Origin: Verrucomicrobiota bacterium
Lineage (GTDB): Bacteria > Verrucomicrobiota > Verrucomicrobiia > Limisphaerales > PALSA-1396
Assembly (NCBI GenBank): GCA_016200005.1
Contig: JACQFP010000006.1
Coordinates: forward strand, 152,929 to 216,928
Direction: 5' to 3'
DNA length: 64,000 bases
Within the stretch, counting starts at the first letter, position 1; every line of letters starts with the position of its first letter. Below the pieces are notes generated by a model that saw only the letters and a list, made by a program, of their open reading frames with translations, was not told the origin of the DNA and did no database searches. The position numbers and the translations under genes are program-made. Positions 34,480-44,100 of the stretch are shown here, piece after piece.

Positions 34480-34932
34480 ATGATTTTGCCTCTGCAAATA
34501 ACCTTTCGAAACATGGAAGCATCGCCGGCGGTCGCCGCCAGAATTCGCTCCGAAGCGGAGAAGCTGGATCGGTATTACAAGCGGATCACAAGTTGCCGGG
34601 TGGTTGTCGAAGCGCCGCACCGACATCACAAATGGGGCGAGGCATTTCACATCTTGATTGAGCTGGGCGTGCCGGGCGAAGAGATCGTGGTCAAACATGC
34701 GCCCAGCCTCCACCGCGCGCTCGCGCGCTCCGACACACAAAAGTGGGTCAAGCATCTCGAAGCTGGTGCGCCGCACAAGGACATGTACGTGACCATTCAT
34801 GACGCCTTCAAGGCGACGCGGCGGCGGCTGGAGGATTACGTGCGGCGGCTTCGGGGTGATGTGAAGATCCATGCGCGAGTGCCGCCCGAGCGTGCGGACA
34901 AGCTGCATTCGGAAAAGTTGGCCGGGCTTTGA
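34480..34932 (+). CDS. hpf: Ribosome hibernation factor, HPF/RaiA family, short form
   Basis: A 150-residue protein with a single S30AE domain: 'LQITFRNMEASPAVAARIRSEAEKLDRYYKRI', 'CRVVVEAPHRHHKWGEAFHILIEL' and a C-terminal helix 'ATRRRLEDYVRRLRGDVKIH'. The dimerising C-terminal domain of long HPF is absent. It would bind the small ribosomal subunit in stationary phase. 'GGAGAAGG' at 34471-34478 fixes the ATG at 34480. Fits the stress theme of the window. Confidence 0.9.
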   Translation: MILPLQITFRNMEASPAVAARIRSEAEKLDRYYKRITSCRVVVEAPHRHHKWGEAFHILIELGVPGEEIVVKHAPSLHRALARSDTQKWVKHLEAGAPHKDMYVTIHDAFKATRRRLEDYVRRLRGDVKIHARVPPERADKLHSEKLAGL

Positions 34933-34957
34933 CCATCGTTGTCATGCCTGCACGGCG

Positions 34958-35629
34958 ATGAGAACCAGCATTCCAAGTCATGTCAAAGAATTGGAGCGGG
35001 AACGACTTTCCAATTGCCCTGACCCAGCGCTGCTGAAGGTCGGGACCAAAGCGGCGCTGCAGCGTGACGATGTTCTTGTCGTCGTGGACGTGCAGAACGA
35101 CTTCCTGCCCGGCGGCGCTCTCGCCGTGCCGCACGGGGATGAAGTCGTGCCGATACTCAACCGCTATATCGAGCGATTCGTCGGACAGAAGCTTCCCATT
35201 TTCGCAACGCGTGACTGGCATCCGGCCAATCATTGCTCATTTCAGACACAGGGTGGTCCGTGGCCGAAGCATTGTGTGATGTATTCCTACGGCGCGGAAT
35301 CTCCGCCGCAGCTTAAGTTGCCGGCAACCACAATCATCGTCTCGAAGCCTTGTGTTGCAGACCGCGAAACCTATTCGGCGTTTGAAGGAACAAACTTTGA
35401 AGAGCAACTTCGTTCGCTCGGCGTGCATCGACTGTTTATCGGCGGGCTGGCGACTGATTACTGCGTGCTCATCACGGTGCTCGGTGCGCGGCAGCGAGGC
35501 TTCGACGTGTTGCTCTTACGGGACGCGGTTCGCGCGGTCAATGTTCATCCGGACGACGGAAAAAACGCTGAACAAGAGATGTTTGCTCGTGGCGCCGTCC
35601 CGCTCGAACTGAAACAGCTTGCCACATGA
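34958..35629 (+). CDS. pncA: Nicotinamidase (isochorismatase family)
   Basis: A 223-residue hydrolase. 'VVVDVQNDFLPGGALAV' carries the catalytic Asp and the PncA-specific 'FLPGG', 'TRDWHPANHCSF' gives metal-binding residues, 'VSKPCVADRETYSAFEG' gives the Lys region and 'GGLATDYCVLITVLGA' the nucleophilic Cys. It converts nicotinamide to nicotinate. The pncB gene overlaps its end (ATGA), so the pair forms the deamidating NAD salvage route. The internal ATG at 34958 leaves a 40-residue leader; the true start could be later, near residue 40. Confidence 0.93.
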   Translation: MRTSIPSHVKELERERLSNCPDPALLKVGTKAALQRDDVLVVVDVQNDFLPGGALAVPHGDEVVPILNRYIERFVGQKLPIFATRDWHPANHCSFQTQGGPWPKHCVMYSYGAESPPQLKLPATTIIVSKPCVADRETYSAFEGTNFEEQLRSLGVHRLFIGGLATDYCVLITVLGARQRGFDVLLLRDAVRAVNVHPDDGKNAEQEMFARGAVPLELKQLAT

Positions 35630-37005
35630 ACCTTGGCTCCAGCGCGCTACTGACGGATCTGTATCAGCTCACAATGCTGCAGGCGTATTTCGAGGCGCGA
35701 ATGGAGGAGACGGCGGTCTTCGAGTTCTTTGTTCGTCGTTTGCCGCCGAATCGCAACTTCCTGATCGCGGCCGGACTTGAGCAAGTGCTTGGTTATCTGG
35801 AAGGATTTCAATTTACACCGCAAGAGTTGCAATGGCTCGAATCCACCGGCAAGTTTGGACGCGAATTCGTGCGTTACCTTGGCAGCCTCCGTTTCCCCGG
35901 CGATGTTCACGCGATGCCTGAAGGCACGTTGTTTTTTGCCAACGAACCGATTCTGCGTGTCACGGCGCCCATCCCACAGGCTCAAATCGTCGAGACCCGA
36001 ATTATCAACCTTCTGCACTTTCAAACTTTGATCGCCTCCAAAGCGGCGCGGTGTGCGCTGGTAGCGCCGGGCAAGACGCTCGTGGATTTTGGTCTTCGTC
36101 GCGCCCACGGTGCCGAGGCGGGTCTGCTGGCTGCGCGTGCTTGTTACCTGGCTGGTTTCACGGCCACATCGGATATGCTCGCTGGCCAACTGTTCGACAT
36201 CCCGCTTTCGGGAACGATGGCGCATTCTTTCGTTCAAGCCTGCGACTCCGAAGAAGAAGCCTTCATGCGCTTTGCGCGGGCCAATCGCGATAACGTCGCG
36301 CTCCTGCTCGACACCTACGACACTGAGGCCGCAGCGACGAAAGTCGTCCAGCTTGCTGCCAGGCTGCGATCGCAAGGAATCTCAATCAAGGGCGTGCGCT
36401 TGGACAGCGGCGACCTCGCGGAACATGCGCGGCGCGTCCGCCGCATTCTCGATGACGGCGGCCTGTGTGACGTGCAGATCTCTGCCAGTGGCAACCTCGA
36501 CGAATACAGGTTGCAAAAATTAGTCTCCGCTGGATCGCCAATTGACGGCTTCGGAGTTGGCACACGCGTCCTAACGTCAGCCGATGCGCCGTATCTGGAT
36601 TGCGCCTACAAAATCCAGGAATATGCCGGTTGTCCGCGCCGAAAGCTCTCCGAAGGGAAAGACACTTGGCCCGGCAGAAAACAGGTCTTTCGTTGCTATG
36701 ATGCCGAAGGCCGAATGACTTCAGATGTGGTGACATTGGAGAGCGAAGCGATATCGGGCGAGCCGCTGTTGCAAGGCGTCATGCAAAGCGGGAAGCGAGT
36801 TGCTGACGCCGCTGCGTTATTGGACATTCGTCAACGTGTGGCACGACAGCTCAAGCAACTCCCGCAAGCGATGCTCTCACTGGAACAAGCGGCGCGGTAC
36901 CCGGTGTTGATTTCCGAATCGGTCAGAAACCTGGCTGCGAGTCTGGACGCGACCTCCGCGCGCAGCGGACTGTGGAGTTCAAAAGCCGAAGCCTATCTCG
37001 CCTGA
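35626..37005 (+). CDS. pncB: Nicotinate phosphoribosyltransferase
   Basis: A 459-residue NAPRTase: 'LLTDLYQLTMLQAYFE', 'FEFFVRRLPPNRNFLIAAGL', 'LVDFGLRRAHGAEAG', 'GTMAHSFVQACDSEEEAF', 'GVRLDSGDLAEHARRVR' and 'GFGVGTRVLTSADAP'. It makes nicotinate mononucleotide from nicotinate, PRPP and ATP. Coupled to pncA upstream; the prs gene in this window supplies its PRPP co-substrate. Sequence is normal for the family. Confidence 0.95.
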   Translation: MNLGSSALLTDLYQLTMLQAYFEARMEETAVFEFFVRRLPPNRNFLIAAGLEQVLGYLEGFQFTPQELQWLESTGKFGREFVRYLGSLRFPGDVHAMPEGTLFFANEPILRVTAPIPQAQIVETRIINLLHFQTLIASKAARCALVAPGKTLVDFGLRRAHGAEAGLLAARACYLAGFTATSDMLAGQLFDIPLSGTMAHSFVQACDSEEEAFMRFARANRDNVALLLDTYDTEAAATKVVQLAARLRSQGISIKGVRLDSGDLAEHARRVRRILDDGGLCDVQISASGNLDEYRLQKLVSAGSPIDGFGVGTRVLTSADAPYLDCAYKIQEYAGCPRRKLSEGKDTWPGRKQVFRCYDAEGRMTSDVVTLESEAISGEPLLQGVMQSGKRVADAAALLDIRQRVARQLKQLPQAMLSLEQAARYPVLISESVRNLAASLDATSARSGLWSSKAEAYLA

Positions 37006-37075
37006 AATGCATCTGTATGCCAAATCAGTTTCATGCGTGCGGCCGTCAGCGCAGCCGCCGCCAGCAGACCAAATT

Positions 37076-37879
37076 ATGACCGATCCAATTCTTGAAACGC
37101 AGGAACTAACCCGGCGCTTCGGCGGGTTAGCGGCCGTAGATGCGCTCACGATTGCCGTGGAGCAGAGCGAGGCATTTGGTTTGCTCGGGGCCAATGGCGC
37201 GGGCAAAACCACCACCATCAAAATGCTCACCACCTTGCTTCGGCCCACTGCGGGCCGCGCGCAAGTCGCCGGTTTTGATGTGGTCACCGCGGCTAACGAT
37301 GTCCGCCGCATCATCGGTTATGTGCCACAAGCGATTTCGGTGGACGGAACTTTGACGGGTTACGAAAACCTTCTCGTTTTCGCCAGGCTCTATGACATCC
37401 CGCGCCGCGAACAAAAACCTCGCATGGCGGAAGCGCTCGCCTTCATGGGTTTGAGCGACGCGGCGAACCGGCTTGTCCGCGAATACTCCGGGGGAATGAT
37501 TCGGCGGCTCGAAATTGCCCAATCCACCTTGCATCGTCCGCCTGTGCTGTTTCTCGATGAACCCACAGTGGGGTTGGACCCGCTCGCCCGCAAAGCCGTT
37601 TGGGACCACCTGCATCAGCTTCGAACCGAACACGGCACGACAATCTTTTTCACGACGCACTACATGGAAGAGGCCGAAGCCCATTGCAGCCGCGTGGCCA
37701 TCATGCACCAGGGCAAGCTCGCGGTGTTGGGAACACCGGCGGAACTTAAAAGCTCGCTCCGGCAGGAGGGCGGGACGCTCGATGATGTCTTCGTCCGCTA
37801 TGCGGGCACTCCGCTCGAATCCGGCGGCAATTACGGCGAAGTATCCAGTGAACGGCGGACTGCCAGCCGCCTCGGCTAA
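37076..37879 (+). CDS. ABC transporter ATP-binding protein (DrrA-like)
   Basis: A 267-residue ABC ATPase: Walker A 'GLLGANGAGKTTTI' (about residues 40-53), Q-loop 'YVPQAIS', signature 'YSGGMIRRLEIAQ', Walker B 'VLFLDEPTVGLDPLA' and H-loop 'FFTTHYMEEAEAHC'. The signature 'SGGM(I/R)RR' and length fit the daunorubicin/DrrA-type exporters. It is paired with an ABC-2 permease 12 bp downstream. The ATG at 37076 was chosen as it starts the domain; upstream frame sequence shows no similarity. Confidence 0.93.
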   Translation: MTDPILETQELTRRFGGLAAVDALTIAVEQSEAFGLLGANGAGKTTTIKMLTTLLRPTAGRAQVAGFDVVTAANDVRRIIGYVPQAISVDGTLTGYENLLVFARLYDIPRREQKPRMAEALAFMGLSDAANRLVREYSGGMIRRLEIAQSTLHRPPVLFLDEPTVGLDPLARKAVWDHLHQLRTEHGTTIFFTTHYMEEAEAHCSRVAIMHQGKLAVLGTPAELKSSLRQEGGTLDDVFVRYAGTPLESGGNYGEVSSERRTASRLG

Positions 37880-37891
37880 TCGAGTTTGACA

Positions 37892-38686
37892 ATGTTTACG
37901 ACTTTCCTTGCACGCATGTGGCAGTTCACGGCCAAAACCGCGGTCATCACCGAAATGGAGGTGCGCAAGCTCCGCCACGATGCGACCGAGTTGATGACAC
38001 GCGCGATTCAGCCGGCGCTCTGGTTGCTCATTTTCGGAAAGGTTTTGGCCCATGCACGGGCGATCCCTACTGGCGAAATGGATTACATGGATTTCATCAC
38101 GCCCGGCATTCTTGCGCAAAGTGTCCTTTTCGTGGCGATCTTCTATGGCATTGCCATCATTTGGGAACGTGACCTCGGCGTCGTGCACAAGTTTCTGGTC
38201 AGTCCAACGCCACGCGCGGCGCTCGTGTTGGGCAAAGCCCTGTCGGCGGGCGTTCGCGCCCTGTCCCAGACCGTAATCATCTATGCCCTCGCGTTGCTGT
38301 TAGGTGTGGACCTGAACTGGCAGCCATTGGCGCTGGCGGGCGTGCTGGTGATGGTCGTGCTTGGCGCGGCGCTGTTCTCGACGTTTTCGCTGATCATTGC
38401 GTGCATCGTCAAAACGCGCGAGCGGTTCATGGGTATCGGCCAAGTGTTGACGATGCCTCTCTTCTTCGCCAGCAATGCGATTTATCCGGTGGCTGTTATG
38501 CCTGGCTGGCTCCGCGTCATCTCCCATTTCAACCCGCTCACGTACGAAGTGGACGGCTTGCGAACCTTGATGGTCACTGGCAGTCCGAGCAGTTTCGGTC
38601 TCGGACTGGATTTCCTTGTCCTGCTTGCCGCCACGGTGATCGTAGTGGCCGTCGGCGCAAAGTTTTATCCGCGCATCGCGGTCTGA
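37892..38686 (+). CDS. ABC-2 type transporter permease
   Basis: A 264-residue membrane protein with six predicted helices: 'MEVRKLRHDATELMTRAIQP', 'DFITPGILAQSVLFVAIFYG', 'KFLVSPTPRAALVLGKALSA', 'MPLFFASNAIYPVAVMPGWL' and 'NPLTYEVDGLRTLM', the standard ABC-2 exporter pattern. It forms an exporter with the preceding ATPase; substrate unknown (drug, lipid or polysaccharide). A TTG at 37886 is a possible alternative start. Confidence 0.92.
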   Translation: MFTTFLARMWQFTAKTAVITEMEVRKLRHDATELMTRAIQPALWLLIFGKVLAHARAIPTGEMDYMDFITPGILAQSVLFVAIFYGIAIIWERDLGVVHKFLVSPTPRAALVLGKALSAGVRALSQTVIIYALALLLGVDLNWQPLALAGVLVMVVLGAALFSTFSLIIACIVKTRERFMGIGQVLTMPLFFASNAIYPVAVMPGWLRVISHFNPLTYEVDGLRTLMVTGSPSSFGLGLDFLVLLAATVIVVAVGAKFYPRIAV

Positions 38687-38732
38687 ATTAGGATGTACGG
38701 AACGGGCGATTGTATAATTAAGGCCGTGAATC

Positions 38733-41111
38733 ATGACGCGAGCCACATATAATGAAAAGGTGATAAGCTTTGGCTGCGTGGATCGGCCTTTGATAGAATC
38801 AGCCGGCCTCTCGACGGCTGAGGCTCAAGTGAGGCTGAAGCAGTACGGTCCGAATTCGGTCGCAGAGGAACGGCCGCATCCGCTCCGGCAGCTTCTGAAG
38901 CGGTTTTGGGCGCCGATTCCCTGGCTGCTTGAAGCAACCATCATTGCTCAACTCTTCCTCGGCGAGTGGGTGGAAGCAGCGGTCATTGGCGGATTGTTGA
39001 TTCTCAACGCGGCGCTGGGATTTTTCCAGGAAGAGCGTGCGCAGAAGGCGCTTGCGGTTCTGCGACAACAACTCCGCGTGCAAGCGCATGTGCGGCGCGA
39101 CGGACAGTGGCGCGACATCGCCGCCGAAGAAGTGGTGCCGGACGATGTGGTCCACTTGCGGCAGGGTGTCATCGTGCCCGCCGATGTGCGCATTGTAGAA
39201 GGCTCCTTGCTTGTGGACAATTCGGTGCTCACCGGTGAATCAGCCGCCGTGGGACTGGAAGCGAGTGGCTCGGCGTACGCGGGTTCACTCGTGCGCAGTG
39301 GCGAGGCCACGGGCTTGGTAATTGCTACCGGCTCGCGCACGTTTTTCGGACGCACAGCGGAGTTGGTGCGCATTGCCAGTCCGGTGAACCGGCAGGAGCA
39401 TGAGATCGTCGCCGTGGTGCGAAATCTGTTCGTCTTGAACGCGGCGTCAGTCCTGGTGGTGGTTGGCTTCGCACACTTGCACGGCATGTCGCTCGCGCAC
39501 ATCCTGCCGCTAGTCCTGACCATTCTATTGGCATCCATCCCGGTCGCGCTCCCAGCGACCTTTACGCTGGCGGCCGCACTCGGCTCGCTGGAGCTCTCCC
39601 GCCTCGGTGTGCTGGTGACGCGCCTGAGTGCTCTCCACGACATCGCCTCGATGACCGTGCTTTTCAGCGACAAGACCGGCACGCTGACCCGCAACGAGGC
39701 CAGGCTCGCGGTCCTCAAGCCAACGGAGGGATTTGCTGACGACGAATTGCTCCGTGCGGCGGCATTGGCCAGCGACCCAGCGGGCCAAGACCCCGTGGAT
39801 GCCGCTCTCGTCAGTGCCGCCAGCCAACGTGGGTTGCCCATAACGGCGCGCGAGCGGATCGACTTCAAACCATTCGACCCGGCACATAAGCGGGCTGAGG
39901 CGTCTTATCGTGAGGACGGCGGTGTGCGCCGCTATTTCAAGGGAGCGCCAGCAGTCATCGCCCAGTTGTGCGACGTGCCGGATTCTGCCTGGGAACCATC
40001 GGCGCGCGACCTCGCCGCGCGCGGACGGCGCGTGTTGGCGGTGGCGGTGCAGAGCAATGGCAAACCGCGCTTTGCTGGCTTGCTCGGCTTGGAAGATGCG
40101 GTGCGAGAAGATTCGCCGAGTGTCATTCATGCCATGGAGCAAGCGGGCGTTCGCGTCGTGATGATAACGGGGGACAACGCCCTCACGGCGCGTGCCGTGG
40201 CTGACCAAGTCGGCATCCCTGCCAATGTGTGCCCTTCCGAACGCCTGCGCGTCCACTTGGAGCTTCAGGCCCTGGAATATAGCGTGTTCGCGTCCGTTTA
40301 TCCCGAAGACAAATTCAGATTGGTGCGAGCCTTTCAGCGCACGGGCGCCGTGGTGGGTATGAGCGGCGACGGCGTCAACGACGCCCCTGCCTTGCGGCAA
40401 GCCGAAGTAGGGGTTGCTGTGGCGCGTGCCACCGATGTCGCCAAGGCGGCGGCGGCGATTGTCCTGACTCGACCGGGTCTCGGAGACATCGTGCCGGCCA
40501 TCCAGACCAGCCGCCGCGTCTTCCAGCGGGTCATGACCTACACGCTGAACATGCTGGGCAAGAAGATCGAAATCATGACGTTGTTGGTCATTGGCTTCCT
40601 AGTCACGCAACACAAACCCCTGACGCCCCTGCTTATGGTGTTGCTCATTCTACTGAACGATTTTCTCACAATGGCCATCTCCACAGACCGCATGAGCGTC
40701 TCAGCGCAGCCAAATCAGTGGTCCACGGGCCGCATTGTCCTTGCCGGGACGGTTCTCGCCCTGTGCAAGCTACTGTTGAGCCTGGGTGTGTTCCTATTTG
40801 CCCATTACGCGCTGAAGTTTGACACTCCGCACTTGCAATCGCTCACCTTTGCAACGCTCATTCTTAGCTCCCAAGCCGGGGTCTATCTGCTGCGCGAACG
40901 TGGCCATTTCTGGGCGTCTGCTCCCAGCCCGCTTCTGATGGGAAGCACAGTGGCCAGTCTCGGCTTGGTCGCATTGATAACCCTAAGCGGCGTTCTCGTG
41001 CCCGCGATACCTCCAGCGCTGCTTCTCGGGGTGGCGGGAGCGATGGCGTGCTATTTCCTGGCGCTCGACTGGATCAAGGTGCGGCTATTCGCACGATTGA
41101 AATTACGTTAA
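38733..41111 (+). CDS. P3A-type plasma-membrane proton ATPase
   Basis: A 792-residue P-type ATPase: N-terminal 'GLSTAEAQVRLKQYGPNSVA', TM 'FWAPIPWLLEATIIAQLFLG', actuator 'DNSVLTGES', TM4 'ILLASIPVALPATFTLAAALG', phosphorylation Asp313 in 'FSDKTGTLTRNE', 'MITGDNALTARAV' and 'GMSGDGVNDAPALRQAEVGVAV'. TM4 'IPVALPATFTLA' and 'VLLILLNDFLTMAISTDR' match the H+-ATPases of plants, fungi and some prokaryotes. It would export protons at the cost of ATP, useful in acid stress. It precedes another P-type ATPase gene by 17 bp. Confidence 0.93.
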   Translation: MTRATYNEKVISFGCVDRPLIESAGLSTAEAQVRLKQYGPNSVAEERPHPLRQLLKRFWAPIPWLLEATIIAQLFLGEWVEAAVIGGLLILNAALGFFQEERAQKALAVLRQQLRVQAHVRRDGQWRDIAAEEVVPDDVVHLRQGVIVPADVRIVEGSLLVDNSVLTGESAAVGLEASGSAYAGSLVRSGEATGLVIATGSRTFFGRTAELVRIASPVNRQEHEIVAVVRNLFVLNAASVLVVVGFAHLHGMSLAHILPLVLTILLASIPVALPATFTLAAALGSLELSRLGVLVTRLSALHDIASMTVLFSDKTGTLTRNEARLAVLKPTEGFADDELLRAAALASDPAGQDPVDAALVSAASQRGLPITARERIDFKPFDPAHKRAEASYREDGGVRRYFKGAPAVIAQLCDVPDSAWEPSARDLAARGRRVLAVAVQSNGKPRFAGLLGLEDAVREDSPSVIHAMEQAGVRVVMITGDNALTARAVADQVGIPANVCPSERLRVHLELQALEYSVFASVYPEDKFRLVRAFQRTGAVVGMSGDGVNDAPALRQAEVGVAVARATDVAKAAAAIVLTRPGLGDIVPAIQTSRRVFQRVMTYTLNMLGKKIEIMTLLVIGFLVTQHKPLTPLLMVLLILLNDFLTMAISTDRMSVSAQPNQWSTGRIVLAGTVLALCKLLLSLGVFLFAHYALKFDTPHLQSLTFATLILSSQAGVYLLRERGHFWASAPSPLLMGSTVASLGLVALITLSGVLVPAIPPALLLGVAGAMACYFLALDWIKVRLFARLKLR

Positions 41112-41128
41112 TCGGGTTCGAAAAAGGA

Positions 41129-44100
41129 ATGTTCCGTCAAAACCTTCAGCATACCGTGATTGATAAAAACCAGGGGCGGGAAGCCCGAGGCATGCCGAGC
41201 CGTCGTGCTGCGCACTGGTTTTTGTGGCTGATTGGAGTTGCGCTGCTGGTGACGGTCGTCATCGCTGCGGTTCGCTTCTCCGAAGCACGGGAGTTTGTTC
41301 GGCTCGTGGAAAAGTCACAACCGTGGTGGATCGTTTTGGCGGTCGTTTTTCAGGCTGGAACGTACCTCGCGCAAGGTGAAGTCTTTCGTTGCGTCGGCCG
41401 CGCGGGAAGGTTTCCGCTCCGCATACCGACGGTTTACCGTCTCAGCCTGATGAAATTGTTCGTGGATCAGGCTCTTCCATCTGGTGGCCTGAGCGGAACT
41501 TTCGCGGTCGCGAATGCCCTCGAACGCAGGGGAATGCCACGAACGATAGTCGCGGCGGCTATCGTCATCGATCTCGTTTCGTATTATGCGGCGTACGTGC
41601 TAAGTCTTGCCGTCGCGCTCATCCTGGCTGCCCTCCATGGTGAAGCCAGCAAACTGATTTTGATGATTGCGTTCGTGTTTGGTTTCTACGGGAGCGCGGT
41701 GAGCGCGGCGATACTGGTGCTTTCCGGACGGGCTGCTCCGCCATCTCTCTTGCGGGTGGCGCATTTCCGACCACTTCGAAACACGTTGGAATTTCTCGCG
41801 GACGCCGATCCTCATCTCGCGCGCAATGTTCAAATCCTGCTCCAGGCCGGCATGTATCAACTCGCAATTTTCCTGCTCGATGCCGCAACGGTGTGGATTC
41901 TCATCAAGTCTCTGGGAGTGAGCAGCTCAACCGGTGGTGTGTTCACGAGCTTCATGATTTCGACTCTGTTCCGTTCGGTTGGCATATTGCCTGGCGGTCT
42001 GGGTTCATTCGAAGCGGCATCCATCTTGACGCTCAGGATGACGGGCGTGCCGATTGCGGTCGCTCTCTCGGCGACACTTTTATTCCGCGGCCTGAGTTTT
42101 TGGATTCCGATGTTGCCGGGTTTCTGGTTCTCTCGCCGCGCAATGGCCCAACGCCACAACGTGGCAGGGACGCCGTCCCGCCAACACGCCGGTCCATCCA
42201 GGGCAAACAGTTTTGGAATCGTTGAAAGTACAAACTTAGAAAATACTTCGCAGTTCGGGAGCGATGAAGAAAAGTGTCGGTCTGTTTCCTTTTCGACCGG
42301 GGCCGGCCAATCTCGGCCGACGAAGCCGCCCACGCGCACGGTCTCGCCGGCAGGACTGCCGTTTTGGAGTTGCCCGCAGGACGCATTGTCCAATCAACTG
42401 CAATGCGGCCCAAACGGCCTCAGCGTCTCGGAAGCCAAAGCCAGACTTGAGCACTACGGAACCGATTCACTCAAGCCGGGGAAGCGCACGGGTTGGATGA
42501 CGCTTCTGCTGGCTCAGTTCAAGACGCCCATCATCCTGATTTTGCTGTTCGCTGCTGGTCTCTCCTTCTTTCTGCGCGATGCCACGGACGCTTGCATCAT
42601 TTTGGTTATTGTTGGCATCAGCGGGTTGCTCGGATTCTGGCAGGAGAAGAGCGCAGCGGATGCGGTCGCCAGCCTGCTCGCACTGGTGCAGGTCAAAGTG
42701 ATGGTGCTGCGGGACGATAACCTGGTTGAAGTCCCGATAGAGCAGATCATGCCGGGAGACGTGGTCGTTCTCAACGCTGGCGACGTTGTGCCGGGTGATG
42801 GCCGAATTCTGGAGAGCAGACACCTCTTCGTCGATGAAGCGACTCTCACTGGCGAAACCTTTCCCGTGGAGAAATTGGCCGGACTGATTGCGGCGGATGT
42901 ACCCCCGAGCCGGCGGACGAACAGTCTTTTCTTGGGAACGCACGTTGTGAGCGGGACGGCGAAACTGTTTGTCGTCCAGACAGGCAAGCAAACAGAATTC
43001 GGAAAAATCTCGGAGAAGCTGAAGTTAAGACCCACTGAAACGGAATTTGAACACGGCGTCCGACGTTTCGGCTATTTCCTGCTGGAGGTGACGCTGTTGT
43101 TGGTCATTGGCATCTTCGCTTTCAACGTTTATCTGGCCAGACCGGTTCTGGATTCGCTGCTCTTCGCGCTCGCGCTCGCGGTCGGGCTGACGCCGCAATT
43201 GCTGCCGGCCATCATCAGTGTCAACCTCGCCCACGGCGCAAGGCGCATGGCGGAGCAGAAGGTCATCGTCAAACGTCTCGCGTCGATTGAAAACTTTGGC
43301 AGCATGACAGTGCTCTGCTGCGACAAAACCGGAACGCTCACTGAAGGTCAAGTGAAGCTCGAATCCGCCGTGGACATCTCCGGCAACGAAACCCCAAAAG
43401 CCCTCGCTTATGCGGCCCTGAATGCCTCGTTCCAGACCGGTTACACCAACCCAATGGACCCGGCGATCCTGGCGCGCCACGCGGTAGATCGGGCGGCTTG
43501 GCAAAAGCTCGACGAAGAGCCGTACGATTTTGCGCGCCGGCGCATGAGCGTCCTGATTTCCCGTGACGACCTGCGCATCATCGTGACCAAAGGCGCTCTG
43601 CCGAATGTGCTGGCCGTGTGCTCGCGCGCAGAAGCCAGTGACGGAAGAACAGTGGATGTCTCCGCCGCTCGCGCATCCATCGATCAACAATTGCACGCCT
43701 TTAGCCGGCGAGGATTGCGGGTTCTGGGTGTCGCCTATCGCTTGCTCCCGTCCGCGACCGGCATCACGAAAGAGCACGAGGCAGAGATGATTTTCCTGGG
43801 CATCCTGTCGTTCTCAGATCCATTGCGTTCGGATATCACGCAGACCTTGGGCGACCTTAGATCAGCCGGCGTTACTCTCAAGATCATCACGGGCGATCAC
43901 CACCTCGTCGCGTTGGACATGAGCCGCCAGGCTGGTTTTGTTCAACCTCGTTGGCTTACGGGACCGAACTTGCGGACCATGAGTAACGAGGCCTTGCTGC
44001 GTCGCGTGAACGAAGTGGACGTCTTTGCGGAAGTGGAACCGAACCAAAAGGAGCGCCTCATTCTCGCGCTGCGGAAGTCGGGGCAGGTCGTCGGTTACAT

